NCBI RefSeq assembly: GCF_000498395.2
Contig: NZ_CP010979.1
Location: forward strand, 992,001-1,056,000
Length of the DNA stretch: 64,000 bases
Direction of reading: 5' to 3'
Origin: Pseudomonas putida S13.1.2
GTDB lineage: Bacteria > Pseudomonadota > Gammaproteobacteria > Pseudomonadales > Pseudomonadaceae
Below are positions 17,809 to 25,708 of this stretch, piece by piece. The position numbers were made by a program, and so were the translations under genes. The notes beneath the pieces were generated by a model. That model ran no database searches, had not been told where the DNA came from, and saw nothing but the letters and a program-made list of their open reading frames with translations. Numbering within the stretch: the stretch's first letter is position 1; each line of letters opens with the position of its first letter.

Positions 17809-17824
17809 AGTGGTAGGCGGTCTT

Positions 17825-17959
17825 TTGTAGGAGCGGCCTTGTGTCGCGATCGGGCGCGCAGCGGCCGCAATTCAGGCAACCGAGGCTAGTCAGGAAAATC
17901 GGGGAGGCAGGTTTTACGGCCGCTGCGCGCGCGATCGCGACACAAGGCCGCTCCTACAG
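17825..17959. repeat. REP pair (GGCCTTGTGTCGCGA class)
   Basis: Convergent units TGTAGGAGCGGCCTTGTGTCG and their inverse ending GGCCGCTCCTACA, with GC-rich inner sequences and about 60 bases between. It separates the hypothetical gene from the mbtH-like gene. Confidence 0.8.
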
Positions 17960-17980
17960 GGGCTCGAGCCAGGCTTTCAC

Positions 17981-18004
17981 TAATTTTTTTGCCACTTGCT
18001 ACGT
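17981..18004 (+). promoter_or_regulatory. Candidate PvdS (iron-starvation sigma) promoter of the mbtH-like gene
   Basis: TAATT, sixteen bases, then CGT. The known PvdS box is TAAAT-N16/17-CGT, so there is one mismatch in the -35 and exact spacing. It lies 62 bases upstream of the mbtH-like start, fitting the pyoverdine function. Confidence 0.6.
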
Positions 18005-18065
18005 CTACTTGAAAGCCCCCCTGCACCAGGTGTGCAGCGGCACTCATCATTCAAGGAGACAGGCA

Positions 18066-18287
18066 ATGACTTCCGTTTTCGACCGCGACGATATCCAGTT
18101 CCAGGTAGTGGTCAACCACGAAGAGCAGTACTCGATCTGGCCGGATTACAAAGCCATCCCCAACGGCTGGCGTGCCGTGGGCAAGAGTGGCTTGAAGAAG
18201 GACTGCCTGGCCTATATTGATGAGGTGTGGACCGACATGCGCCCGCTGAGCCTGCGCCAGAAAATGGCCGAAGCCGCTACTCAGTGA
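18066..18287 (+). CDS. MbtH-like protein of pyoverdine biosynthesis
   Basis: A 73-residue MbtH-family protein. The family signature is complete: [36 protein letters not shown]. MbtH-like proteins bind and activate adenylation domains of non-ribosomal peptide synthetases. The context (downstream thioesterase, pvdA and fpv genes) points to pyoverdine synthetases encoded elsewhere. ATG 18066 follows AAGGAGA. Its stop codon overlaps the GTG start of the thioesterase gene. Confidence 0.93.
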   Translation: MTSVFDRDDIQFQVVVNHEEQYSIWPDYKAIPNGWRAVGKSGLKKDCLAYIDEVWTDMRPLSLRQKMAEAATQ

Positions 18288-19003
18288 ATCCACTGAACCT
18301 GCTGTGCCTGCCGTATTCCGGGGCCAGCGCCATGGTCTACAGCCGCTGGCGACGCAAGCTGCCAGCCTGGCTGCAAGTACGCCCGGTGGAGCTGCCCGGG
18401 CGTGGTGCGCGCATGGCCGAGCCGCTGCACACCGACATGCAAGCCCTTGCCCGGCAACTGGCCAGCGAGCAGCGCCTGGCGGCCAATGCCCCCTATGCGC
18501 TGCTCGGGCACAGCCTGGGCGCGCTGCTGGCGTTCGAGCTGGCCCATGAGCTGCAAGCGCTGGACTGCCCGCCGCCACTGGCGCTGTTCGCCTGTGGCAC
18601 GGCGGCGCCCACGCGGCGTGAGGACTACGACGGCAAGAACTGGCGCGAGCCCAAGAGTGACGCCGAGCTGATCAGCGAGTTGCGCGAGCTTCAGGGTACC
18701 CCCGAGGAAGTGCTGGCCAACGCCGAACTGATGAGCCTGACCTTGCCTACCCTGCGCGCCGACTTTCTGCTCTGCGGCACCTACGCCTACCGCCAGCGGC
18801 CGGCGTTGCAGTGCCCGCTGCACGTGCTGGGCGGCGCGCAGGACCGGGCCAGCGACGAGCAATTGCAGGCCTGGCGCCAAGAGACCCAGGGCGAGTTCTC
18901 GCTGCAGATGTTTCCCGGTGGCCACTTCTTCATCCATGAGCAGGAAGACCACGTGCTCGGCGCGCTGACGGCTTCACTGGAACCGCTTCGGCTTTCTGCC
19001 TGA
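18284..19003 (+). CDS. Type II thioesterase (pyoverdine editing thioesterase)
   Basis: A 239-residue alpha/beta hydrolase of the type II thioesterase family. Nucleophile motif GHSLGA is near residue 74, catalytic Asp in GGAQDRA and His in GGHFFIH. These enzymes remove wrong or stalled acyl groups from carrier domains of peptide synthetases. The start is GTG 18284, whose GTGA overlaps the mbtH-like stop; the first residues read [13 protein letters not shown]. Gene order matches P. aeruginosa PA2412-PA2411. Confidence 0.9.
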   Translation: MNPLNLLCLPYSGASAMVYSRWRRKLPAWLQVRPVELPGRGARMAEPLHTDMQALARQLASEQRLAANAPYALLGHSLGALLAFELAHELQALDCPPPLALFACGTAAPTRREDYDGKNWREPKSDAELISELRELQGTPEEVLANAELMSLTLPTLRADFLLCGTYAYRQRPALQCPLHVLGGAQDRASDEQLQAWRQETQGEFSLQMFPGGHFFIHEQEDHVLGALTASLEPLRLSA

Positions 19004-19060
19004 TTGACGTCACCGCTTGCCTGGTGGAGGCTAGGCCTTTTCCCAGGCAAGGGGCGGACA

Positions 19061-19612
19061 ATGCTGATCGATCCACACAAGGCCACGCTGCTGGTCGTCG
19101 ACATCCAGGAAAAACTCATCGGCGCCATGAGCGACCCCGAGGGTACTCAGGCGCGGGCACGCTGGTTGTTGGCGGCGACCGCCGAGCTGGAGTTGCCGAC
19201 GGTGATTTCCGAGCAGTATCCCAAGGGCCTGGGCCATACTTTGGCGCAACTGCTCGCCGCAGCACCGGCCGCCGAAGTGGTGGAGAAAAGCCATTTTTCC
19301 TGCGTGGCCGCCGAGTGCCTGCCGGCCAGCCTGATGGCGCGTGAGCAGGTGATCGTGTGTGGTATGGAAACCCATGTCTGCGTGCTACAGACGGTGCTTG
19401 GCCTGCTGACACTGGGCAAGCAGGTGTTCGTGGTCGAGGATGCCTGCGACAGCCGCACCCCGGCCAGCAAGGCGGCGGGCCTGGCGCGCATGCGTGCCGC
19501 CGGGGCGCAAGTGGTGACCCGTGAGATGGTGTTGTTCGAATTGATGGGCAGTGCCGGCCACCCGCTGTTCCGCCACATCAGCAAAACCTACCTGGTCGGT
19601 GAACAGCCCTGA
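19061..19612 (+). CDS. Isochorismatase-family cysteine hydrolase
   Basis: A 183-residue protein with the family triad: Asp in LLVVDIQEKL near residue 13, Lys in VVEKSHFS near residue 81 and Cys in METHVCVLQT near residue 110. Relatives include nicotinamidases and isochorismatases. This short form (YcaC-like) has no known fixed substrate. ATG 19061 lies after GCAAGGGGCGG. It sits between the pyoverdine thioesterase and a lipoprotein gene, but a siderophore role is not shown. Confidence 0.88.
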   Translation: MLIDPHKATLLVVDIQEKLIGAMSDPEGTQARARWLLAATAELELPTVISEQYPKGLGHTLAQLLAAAPAAEVVEKSHFSCVAAECLPASLMAREQVIVCGMETHVCVLQTVLGLLTLGKQVFVVEDACDSRTPASKAAGLARMRAAGAQVVTREMVLFELMGSAGHPLFRHISKTYLVGEQP

Positions 19613-19635
19613 ACGGCCGGTTACTGGCTGCCGGG

Positions 19636-20691
19636 TTGATGGCCCTGGCACTGCTGCAAGGCTGTGCCGGGCGCCGTGAAGAAGCGCCAGAAGCTGATCC
19701 GGCCAAGGTCCGTGCCCAGCTGCTGCGGTTGCTGCCTGCCCAGGCCAAGGACCGCGAGGGCTGGGCGAGGGACATTCAAGTGGCATTCGAAGCCCAGCGC
19801 ATTGCACCGAGCAAAAGCAACCTGTGTGCCGTCTTGGCGGTGACCGAACAGGAATCGACCTTCACTGCCGATCCGCAGGTACCCAACCTGGGCCGTATCG
19901 CCCGTGAGGAAATCGACCGCCGTGCCGCACGCCTGCATATTCCCAGGCTGCTGGTCGACGGCGCTCTGAAAACCCCTTCGGGCAACGGCCAGAGCTACCA
20001 GCAGCGTTTGCAGGCAGTGCGCAGCGAGAAGCAGCTGAGCGAACTGTATGACGAGGTCATTGCCCGTGTGCCGCTTGGCAAGACCTTGCTGGACGGCCTG
20101 AACCCGGTGCACACCGGCGGGCCGATGCAGGTCAGCATCGACTTCGCCGAAAAGCATGCGCAGGCGTACCCCTACAGCCATGACGGCACGATTCGCCAGG
20201 AAGTGTTCACCCGGCGCGGCGGCATGTATTTCGGTATTGCCCACCTGCTGGGCTACCCGGCCAGTTATGAACGCCAGCTGTACCGTTTTGCCGATTTCAA
20301 CGCAGGCTGGTACGCCAGTCGCAACGCGGCGTTCCAGGCGGCATTGAGCAAGGCGACCGGCGTGCCGCTTGCCCTGGACGGCGACCTGGTTGCACCGGGG
20401 GCGATCATGCCAGGCACCACCGAGCAGGCCGCGAGAAAGTTGGGGGTGAAGCTGGGGCTGCGTAACCCGCAGATTCGCAGCCAGCTGGGGGAGGGTGACA
20501 GCCTGGCGTTCGAGGACAGCAAACTGTACAGCGGAGTATTTGCCCTGGCGGATGCCAAGGCCGGTAAACCGGTGCCACGGGCGGTATTGCCGGGGATCGA
20601 GCTGAAGAGCCCGAAGATCACCCGCAAGCTGACCACGGCATGGTTTGCCGGGCGGGTGGATGAGCGTTATCAGCGGTGCATGAAGCGTTAG
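19636..20691 (+). CDS. DUF1615 family lipoprotein
   Basis: About 351 residues, matching the DUF1615 family (LCAVLAVTEQESTF, LNPVHTGGPMQVSIDFAE, RRGGMYFGIAHLLGYP). A lipobox LLQGC gives Cys11 as the lipid-modified residue. The TTG at 19636 or ATG at 19639 yields a signal peptide without positive charge. A CTG at 19609 would add NGRLLAAG and a proper charged n-region, and would overlap the preceding stop as CTGA. The true start is therefore uncertain. Function is unknown; a lytic-transglycosylase-like fold is possible. Confidence 0.8.
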   Translation: MMALALLQGCAGRREEAPEADPAKVRAQLLRLLPAQAKDREGWARDIQVAFEAQRIAPSKSNLCAVLAVTEQESTFTADPQVPNLGRIAREEIDRRAARLHIPRLLVDGALKTPSGNGQSYQQRLQAVRSEKQLSELYDEVIARVPLGKTLLDGLNPVHTGGPMQVSIDFAEKHAQAYPYSHDGTIRQEVFTRRGGMYFGIAHLLGYPASYERQLYRFADFNAGWYASRNAAFQAALSKATGVPLALDGDLVAPGAIMPGTTEQAARKLGVKLGLRNPQIRSQLGEGDSLAFEDSKLYSGVFALADAKAGKPVPRAVLPGIELKSPKITRKLTTAWFAGRVDERYQRCMKR

Positions 20692-20705
20692 TCATGTGTT
20701 GCCTG

Positions 20706-20862
20706 TGCCGGCCTCTTCGCGGGTAAACCCGCTCCCACAGGGTTATCACTCACCGTGAGGTCAGCGCAGTACCTCAAGGCCTTCGCAGGGATACCATTGG
20801 TTCGGAAGGCAGTGAGGTCCCTGTGGGAGCGGGTTTACCCGCGAAGAGGCCGGCGCAGACAC
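20706..20862. repeat. REP pair (CGGGTAAACCCG class)
   Basis: Convergent units GCCGGCCTCTTCGCGGGTAAA... and their inverse, with about 75 bases between. They lie between the convergent DUF1615 and fpvF genes and may help terminate both. Confidence 0.85.
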
Positions 20863-20864
20863 CA

Positions 20865-21728
20865 TCAGCTTTCGCCCAATGCCCCAACCACCTGGTCGAC
20901 ACTGGCCTTCAACCCTGCAAACGCATCCTCAGGGTCACTCTCCACCACCACCAGCTTCGCCCCGGCTGCCTTGATCACTTCGGCCACCGCCGCGTCCGGC
21001 TGGCGGTGGTCCAGCACCAGTGCCACATCCTGCGCTTTCAGGTTCTCCTCCAGCGCCTTGAGCGCGGCAGCATCCCATTCGGTCGGCAGGGGCTGCTCCA
21101 CCACATCCAGGTTCAACCCGCTGGCAAGGTAACCCAACCGTTCGGACAGGCTCACCACCGTCAGGTTGTCGACCTTGGCCAGGCGTGTCTGGCTGGCGGC
21201 AGAAAGCTCCAGCAACTGGCGCTTGAGCCCCGCCAGGTTGCCCTGGATCTTCGCTTTGTCACCCGGTGCCAGGCGCTCCAGGTCGTTGGCCACCACATCG
21301 GCCATACGCCCGAGGTTGGTCGGGTTGAGCCAGGGGTAGGCGCCATAGGCATCATCGCCCGAGACCGCAATCCCTGGCAGCGCACCGTCCACTGGCCGTG
21401 CGGCATCGATTTCGACGATGCGGATGTTGCTGCGCCGGGCCATCGGGTACAGCGGGTCGTCACGCCAGATCGAACGCACGCCGATCACTGCGTCGGCCTG
21501 TTGTGCGGCCTTTTCCAGGCTGGCGCCACCGCGCCCGCTGAAGTACGACGGCTGTCGGCTGGCCGGCAGGTTGGCCGGCGCCGCACTTTTTAGCTGTACT
21601 GCAGTGCCGTCGAGCAGCGCGCTGGCCAGGCTGTGGGTGACGGGCAGGGTGGTCAGCACTTGTGTGGCAAAAGACAGCGACGGCAGGCCGGCCAGGGCCA
21701 GCGCCAGGGTCAGGCGTTTGAAATTCAT
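20865..21728 (-). CDS. fpvF: FpvF-type periplasmic metal-binding protein
   Basis: A 287-residue cluster-9 (ZnuA-like) binding protein with a signal peptide (MNFKRLTLALALAGLPSLSFA). It is the last gene of an eight-gene operon whose order matches P. aeruginosa fpvGHJKCDEF (PA2403-PA2410). FpvF works with FpvC, binding the ferripyoverdine or iron in the periplasm. The typical His-rich loop of ZnuA is absent, in keeping with iron or siderophore rather than zinc. Its ATG overlaps the fpvE stop. Confidence 0.85.
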   Translation of the reverse strand: MNFKRLTLALALAGLPSLSFATQVLTTLPVTHSLASALLDGTAVQLKSAAPANLPASRQPSYFSGRGGASLEKAAQQADAVIGVRSIWRDDPLYPMARRSNIRIVEIDAARPVDGALPGIAVSGDDAYGAYPWLNPTNLGRMADVVANDLERLAPGDKAKIQGNLAGLKRQLLELSAASQTRLAKVDNLTVVSLSERLGYLASGLNLDVVEQPLPTEWDAAALKALEENLKAQDVALVLDHRQPDAAVAEVIKAAGAKLVVVESDPEDAFAGLKASVDQVVGALGES

Positions 21729-22624
21729 GCCGGGTTTCCTTGCAGGCGGGGGACGAGGGCGCGGGCCAGGGCGGCCAGGGCAAAGCAGATGCCGGCGACC
21801 AGGATGATCGCGGCGCCTGACGGCACCGGCAGGTCGAAAACGATCGGCAGCAGGATGCCAAACAGGGTGCTGATGGTGGCAATCACCACCGACAGGAAGA
21901 AAAAGCCCTTGAGCGACTGGCTGACCAAGCGTGCGGCGGCAGCGGGGATGACCAGCAGCGCACCGACCAGGATGGCCCCGATTACCTTCACGGCGGCCAC
22001 GGTCACCAAAGTCACCAGCACCACGAACAGGTAGTCCAGGGTCTTTACCGCTACCCCGCGCACCGCGGCCAGCTGTGGGTTGAAACTGGCCAGCATGATG
22101 CGGTTGTACAGCGGCAGCGCCAAGGCCAGCACCAGTACCGCGACGATGCCCAGCACCACCAGGTCCTGGCCACTGACCGTCAGCACCGAGCCGAACAGCA
22201 CGTTCTCGAGGATGTGCACGTTGATCTTGCCTGCCAGCATCAGCAGCAGGCTGGCGCCCAGCGCCAGCGACACCGACAGGAAAACGCCGATCAGCGTGTC
22301 CGGCGACAGCCCGGTGCGGTTGCGCAGGAAATTGAGCAGGATGCCGAACAGCAGGCAGTAGCCGAACAGGCTGCCGTAAGGGCCGGTGTAGGGCTCGCCC
22401 AGCAGGATACCGATGGCCACGCCGGTCAGCGCGGCATGGCCCACGGCCTCGGAGAAGAAGGCAAAGCGCTTGACCACCACCAGGGTGCCCAGGCCGCCCA
22501 GCACCGGGCCGATCATCAGGCCGGCCAGCAGGGCGTTGACCACGAAACCATAGGCCAATGCCTCGGGCAGGTAACCAGCGGTGGCCCAGTCCTGGACCAG
22601 TTGGCGAAATGCTTCAAAACTCAT
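21725..22624 (-). CDS. fpvE: FpvE-type ABC permease (ABC-3 family)
   Basis: A 299-residue membrane permease of the ZnuB/MntB (ABC-3) family with about eight to nine hydrophobic helices. The coupling-loop pattern appears in LLAGLMIGPVLGGLGTLVVVKRFAFFSEAVGHAALTGVAIG. It forms the inner-membrane pore for iron freed from pyoverdine, driven by FpvD. Overlaps of four bases with fpvD and fpvF show tight coupling. Confidence 0.88.
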   Translation of the reverse strand: MSFEAFRQLVQDWATAGYLPEALAYGFVVNALLAGLMIGPVLGGLGTLVVVKRFAFFSEAVGHAALTGVAIGILLGEPYTGPYGSLFGYCLLFGILLNFLRNRTGLSPDTLIGVFLSVSLALGASLLLMLAGKINVHILENVLFGSVLTVSGQDLVVLGIVAVLVLALALPLYNRIMLASFNPQLAAVRGVAVKTLDYLFVVLVTLVTVAAVKVIGAILVGALLVIPAAAARLVSQSLKGFFFLSVVIATISTLFGILLPIVFDLPVPSGAAIILVAGICFALAALARALVPRLQGNPA

Positions 22625-23370
22625 GAGGCAAGGCTCTCGCTACGCGGGTGAACGGAGAACAGGCCGAGCAGGCGCTCCGGGGTCAGGGCCTGTACGGGTG
22701 GGGCGTCGAACAGCACCTTGCGGCTCAGGCCGGTTACCCGGTCAGCAAGGCGCAGCACGGCTTCCAGGTCGTGCTCGATCCACAGCACGGTGGTGCCAGC
22801 CTGGCGCCAGCCCTTCAGCAACTGCTCGAACACCTGGATACCGGCTTCATCGAGTGCCGACATGGGTTCGTCCAGCACCAGCAGCTGCGGCTCGGGGATC
22901 AAGCCTTGGGCCAGCAGCACGCGCTGGCGCTCGCCCCCGGACAACGCACCCATGCGCCGCTTGCGCTTGTCGAGCATGCCGACCTGCGCCAGGGCCGCGT
23001 CGATGGCCGGCTGCACACGTCGCGACAGGCCGAGAAAGGCCGGGCGGCGCTGGCACATGGCGGCCATGAAGTCGTCCACGGTCATCGGCAGGCCGCGGTC
23101 GAACTCCAGGGCCTGCGGCACATAGCCAATCACTTCGCGTTCGCTCGGCCAATGCAGGGTCAGCTGGCCCTGATGCGGCATTTGCCCGAGCAGGGTCTTG
23201 ATCAGCGAGCTCTTGCCGCCGCCATTGGGGCCGACGATGGCGTGCACGCTGCCTGGGGCCACGCTGAAACCGACCTGTTCAAGGATGCGTGTGCGGCCTA
23301 GCGTCAGGTCGATGCCAGCGAACTCGATGCGCGGCCCGAAAGCCGTCACCAGGTTGGCCGCGGCGGTCAT
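22621..23370 (-). CDS. fpvD: FpvD-type ABC transporter ATPase
   Basis: A 249-residue ATPase. Walker A GPNGGGKSS is near residue 48, signature LSGGERQRV near residue 145, Walker B LLVLDEPMSALDEAG and the H-loop IEHDLEAV follow. It belongs to the ZnuC/MntA-type group. It couples ATP hydrolysis to iron import through FpvE. ATGA overlaps link it to fpvC and fpvE. Confidence 0.9.
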   Translation of the reverse strand: MTAAANLVTAFGPRIEFAGIDLTLGRTRILEQVGFSVAPGSVHAIVGPNGGGKSSLIKTLLGQMPHQGQLTLHWPSEREVIGYVPQALEFDRGLPMTVDDFMAAMCQRRPAFLGLSRRVQPAIDAALAQVGMLDKRKRRMGALSGGERQRVLLAQGLIPEPQLLVLDEPMSALDEAGIQVFEQLLKGWRQAGTTVLWIEHDLEAVLRLADRVTGLSRKVLFDAPPVQALTPERLLGLFSVHPRSESLAS

Positions 23371-24269
23371 GCGCGGTTCTCCTGGATGGCGCGGACCACG
23401 GTGTCGAGGTTGCGCTTCATTTCCACCTCGTACTTTTCCTTGGTGTATTCGCCATAGGAGATGTGCGTCAGCGGGTACAGGCGCACGCCAGATTCGCGCT
23501 GGATGGTTTCGACATAGGCCGACGGGAAGTCCATTTCCGAGAAGATCACCCGCACGTCCAGGGCCTTGAGCTGGTCGATGGTCTTTTTCAGCTGGGCTGG
23601 GCTGGGTTCGATGCCATGGGCCGGTTCGACCACGGCGGTCACCTCCAGGCCAAAGTCGCGTACCAGGTAATCGTAGGCGGCGTGGATGGTGGCAACCCGG
23701 AAGGTGGCGCTGGGGGCCTCGGTGACCTTGGCCAGGGCTTCGGCACGCAGGGTACGCAGACGCTTGGCGTAGGCCCGGGCATTTTGCGTGTAGAGCTTGG
23801 CGTTGTCCGGGTCAAGCTTGCCCAGTTCGCGGGCGATGTTGTTGACCTGGGCGATGGTGGTGCTGATCGACAGGAAGGTGTGCGGGTTGACCACTTTGCC
23901 AGCGCCGCGGGCGGCAATGCCGGTGGCGGCCAGCAACGGAACGTTCTGGTTGGCTTCGATGGTGTTGATACCTGGTTTTTCGCTGGCGGCGATCATGCGG
24001 TCGGCGAAGTCGTCGTGGCCGACGCCGTTGAGCACCACCACATCCAGGGTGCCGATGCGCTTGATGTCCTCGGCCCGTGGCTCGTAGGCGTGGGGGTTGA
24101 AGCCCGCTGGAATCAGCGGCACCACTTCGGCTTTGTCGCCGACGATGTTGGTCACGTAGCTGTAGTAGGGGTGCAGGGTGATGCCGATGCGCAGCGGCTT
24201 GCCGTTATCGGCCAGGGCCATTGCCGGCAGGGCAAGGGCCAGGAGCAGGGCGAGGGCGGAGCGGAACAT
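23367..24269 (-). CDS. fpvC: FpvC-type periplasmic iron-binding protein
   Basis: A 300-residue cluster-9 binding protein. Start 24269 (MFRSALALLLALALPAMALA) gives a clean signal peptide. Metal ligands are visible: His in GITLHPYYSY, His in AGFNPHAYEPRAEDI, His in VNPHTFLS and an Asp or Glu near the C-terminus. In P. aeruginosa FpvC takes iron after FpvG reduces it and delivers it to FpvDE. About 16 bases separate it from fpvK. Confidence 0.88.
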   Translation of the reverse strand: MFRSALALLLALALPAMALADNGKPLRIGITLHPYYSYVTNIVGDKAEVVPLIPAGFNPHAYEPRAEDIKRIGTLDVVVLNGVGHDDFADRMIAASEKPGINTIEANQNVPLLAATGIAARGAGKVVNPHTFLSISTTIAQVNNIARELGKLDPDNAKLYTQNARAYAKRLRTLRAEALAKVTEAPSATFRVATIHAAYDYLVRDFGLEVTAVVEPAHGIEPSPAQLKKTIDQLKALDVRVIFSEMDFPSAYVETIQRESGVRLYPLTHISYGEYTKEKYEVEMKRNLDTVVRAIQENRA

Positions 24270-24285
24270 GGGGAAGTCCTTGGGT

Positions 24286-24855
24286 TCAGTGACGGTGTTC
24301 GCGGGTGACCCCGGCGTCGTAGTGGCTGACCACCTGCTGCCAGCCAGCGGCAATCAGTGCCGCCTGGGCGAGGTCGTCCGGGGACATGGCGGCGCTGTCG
24401 CGACGCAGCCAGACATCGGCCTGGCCAGTGCTGTCGGCCGGCAGGATCAGCAGCAGGCTGCCGGCGACTTCAGGGGCCTGACTGCGGCCCAGGTAGGCGC
24501 CGGGCTCCAGCCATGACCATTGGTGGCCGCCACGGCTCTGGCTGCCGGCATCGACCACGAAGGGCGGCAGGCCTTCTTCGGCCAGCGCCTGCACGCTAGG
24601 CACGGCAGCGTTTTCTTCACGCAGCAGCTGGATCTCGTCGAAGGCCACCCGCAGATCGGTGTACAGGCCTTGCTCGGCGGCGGTGAGGTCGCGGCGGGCG
24701 TCAATCTGGTGGCTGGCGATGGTCTGTTCGTCTTCGCGCTCACCACGCAGCAGCACCACGCTGGCGGCGAGCACCACGATCAGCAGGCTGATCAGCAGCA
24801 CGTACAGGGTTTCGTGGCCGGCGCCGGCCGGGCGAATTACTTGGGCGCGGCTCAT
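24286..24855 (-). CDS. fpvK: FpvK-type membrane-anchored protein (DUF6162)
   Basis: A 189-residue protein with one N-terminal membrane segment (ETLYVLLISLLIVVLAASVVLL, about residues 15-36) and a periplasmic domain with a predicted helical part (residues 40-85). The C-terminus is His-rich (TREHRH). It corresponds by position to P. aeruginosa FpvK (PA2406), part of the FpvGHJK inner-membrane set that assists iron release from ferripyoverdine. The start overlaps the fpvJ stop by four bases. Confidence 0.8.
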   Translation of the reverse strand: MSRAQVIRPAGAGHETLYVLLISLLIVVLAASVVLLRGEREDEQTIASHQIDARRDLTAAEQGLYTDLRVAFDEIQLLREENAAVPSVQALAEEGLPPFVVDAGSQSRGGHQWSWLEPGAYLGRSQAPEVAGSLLLILPADSTGQADVWLRRDSAAMSPDDLAQAALIAAGWQQVVSHYDAGVTREHRH

Positions 24856-25172
24856 GGCTGGGCGATATCGGCGTAGTCGACTTCCACCACATGCCCGGGG
24901 CCGGCGTCGAACAGCACGTAGAACTCGCCGTCCGGGCGCTTGAAGGTGAGCGTCGAGTCGTCGCCAAGCTTGCCGCCGACCAGCACCTGCTCGTCATAAC
25001 CGATCACATCCAGGGTCACCCCGGGGGCACCGCTGCCGTCCGAGAAACCGCCGGTGCACTTGACCTGGCCGCCGGCCGTTTCTTCGCATTCGCACATCGG
25101 GTTATGCGCCAGGGCGGGGCCGGCGGCCAGCACCAGCAAGGGCAGGGCGAGGGTTCGCATCAGCTGTTTCAT
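24852..25172 (-). CDS. fpvJ: FpvJ-type periplasmic protein
   Basis: A 106-residue exported protein with a signal peptide (MKQLMRTLALPLLVLAAGPALA). Three or four cysteines close to the N-terminus of the mature part (HNPMCECEE, VKCTGG) suggest a disulfide or metal site. It corresponds by position to P. aeruginosa FpvJ (PA2405), needed for efficient reduction and release of pyoverdine iron. The ATG overlaps the fpvH stop by four bases. Confidence 0.82.
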   Translation of the reverse strand: MKQLMRTLALPLLVLAAGPALAHNPMCECEETAGGQVKCTGGFSDGSGAPGVTLDVIGYDEQVLVGGKLGDDSTLTFKRPDGEFYVLFDAGPGHVVEVDYADIAQP

Positions 25173-25708
25173 TTCTTGCCTCCTTGTTTTTCGAGCCAGG
25201 CCACGGTGGCTGGCGATGCTTTGGCCAGGGGGACCGACGCCTGGTGCATGCTGCCGTCCCAGCCTTCCAGGGTGATCCAGATCTGTGCGTCGGTTTTGGT
25301 GCGCGGCGAGATCGGCAGCGAGGTGCCCATGTTGTAAGGCGCGCCGAAGAAAATCGTGCCGGCGGCGCGCAGGCTGCGTGGTTTGCCAATACGCAGGTAG
25401 GCTGCCTTGACGTCCTTGACGCACGCCTTGCACAGCGACGCATTGAACGACTTGAAGTAGCCGGCGGGGCCGTCGGCACGTGGCGCCTCGTCACGCAGTT
25501 CGGCCAGGTCGAGGCTGTACGGGCCAACCTGGATATTGCTGATCACGTTGGCGCCAAGGCCGGCTTCGCCGCGGAACAGTTTTGCGTCGGCGAAGTACTT
25601 GGGCATGAAGCCCAGCGGGATGAGGATCAACAGGATGTTCAGGTGAAAACGCCACTTCAGCCATAGCTGCTTCAGCGGGCTGGCGGGCAGGGCTTGGGCC
25701 TGGCTCAT
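25169..25708 (-). CDS. fpvH: FpvH-type membrane-anchored protein
   Basis: A 179-residue protein with one N-terminal membrane anchor (HLNILLILIPLGFMPKYFA, about residues 22-40) and a periplasmic domain containing a CKAC motif (SLCKACVKDV). By position it corresponds to P. aeruginosa FpvH (PA2404), a partner of the reductase FpvG. ATGA overlap with fpvG upstream. The CxxC pair may take part in electron transfer or metal binding. Confidence 0.82.
   Translation of the reverse strand: MSQAQALPASPLKQLWLKWRFHLNILLILIPLGFMPKYFADAKLFRGEAGLGANVISNIQVGPYSLDLAELRDEAPRADGPAGYFKSFNASLCKACVKDVKAAYLRIGKPRSLRAAGTIFFGAPYNMGTSLPISPRTKTDAQIWITLEGWDGSMHQASVPLAKASPATVAWLEKQGGKK

Noticed and set aside
18066..19003. 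A complete peptide synthetase cluster
   Set aside because: Only the mbtH-like helper and thioesterase are present. No adenylation or condensation domain genes lie in the window.
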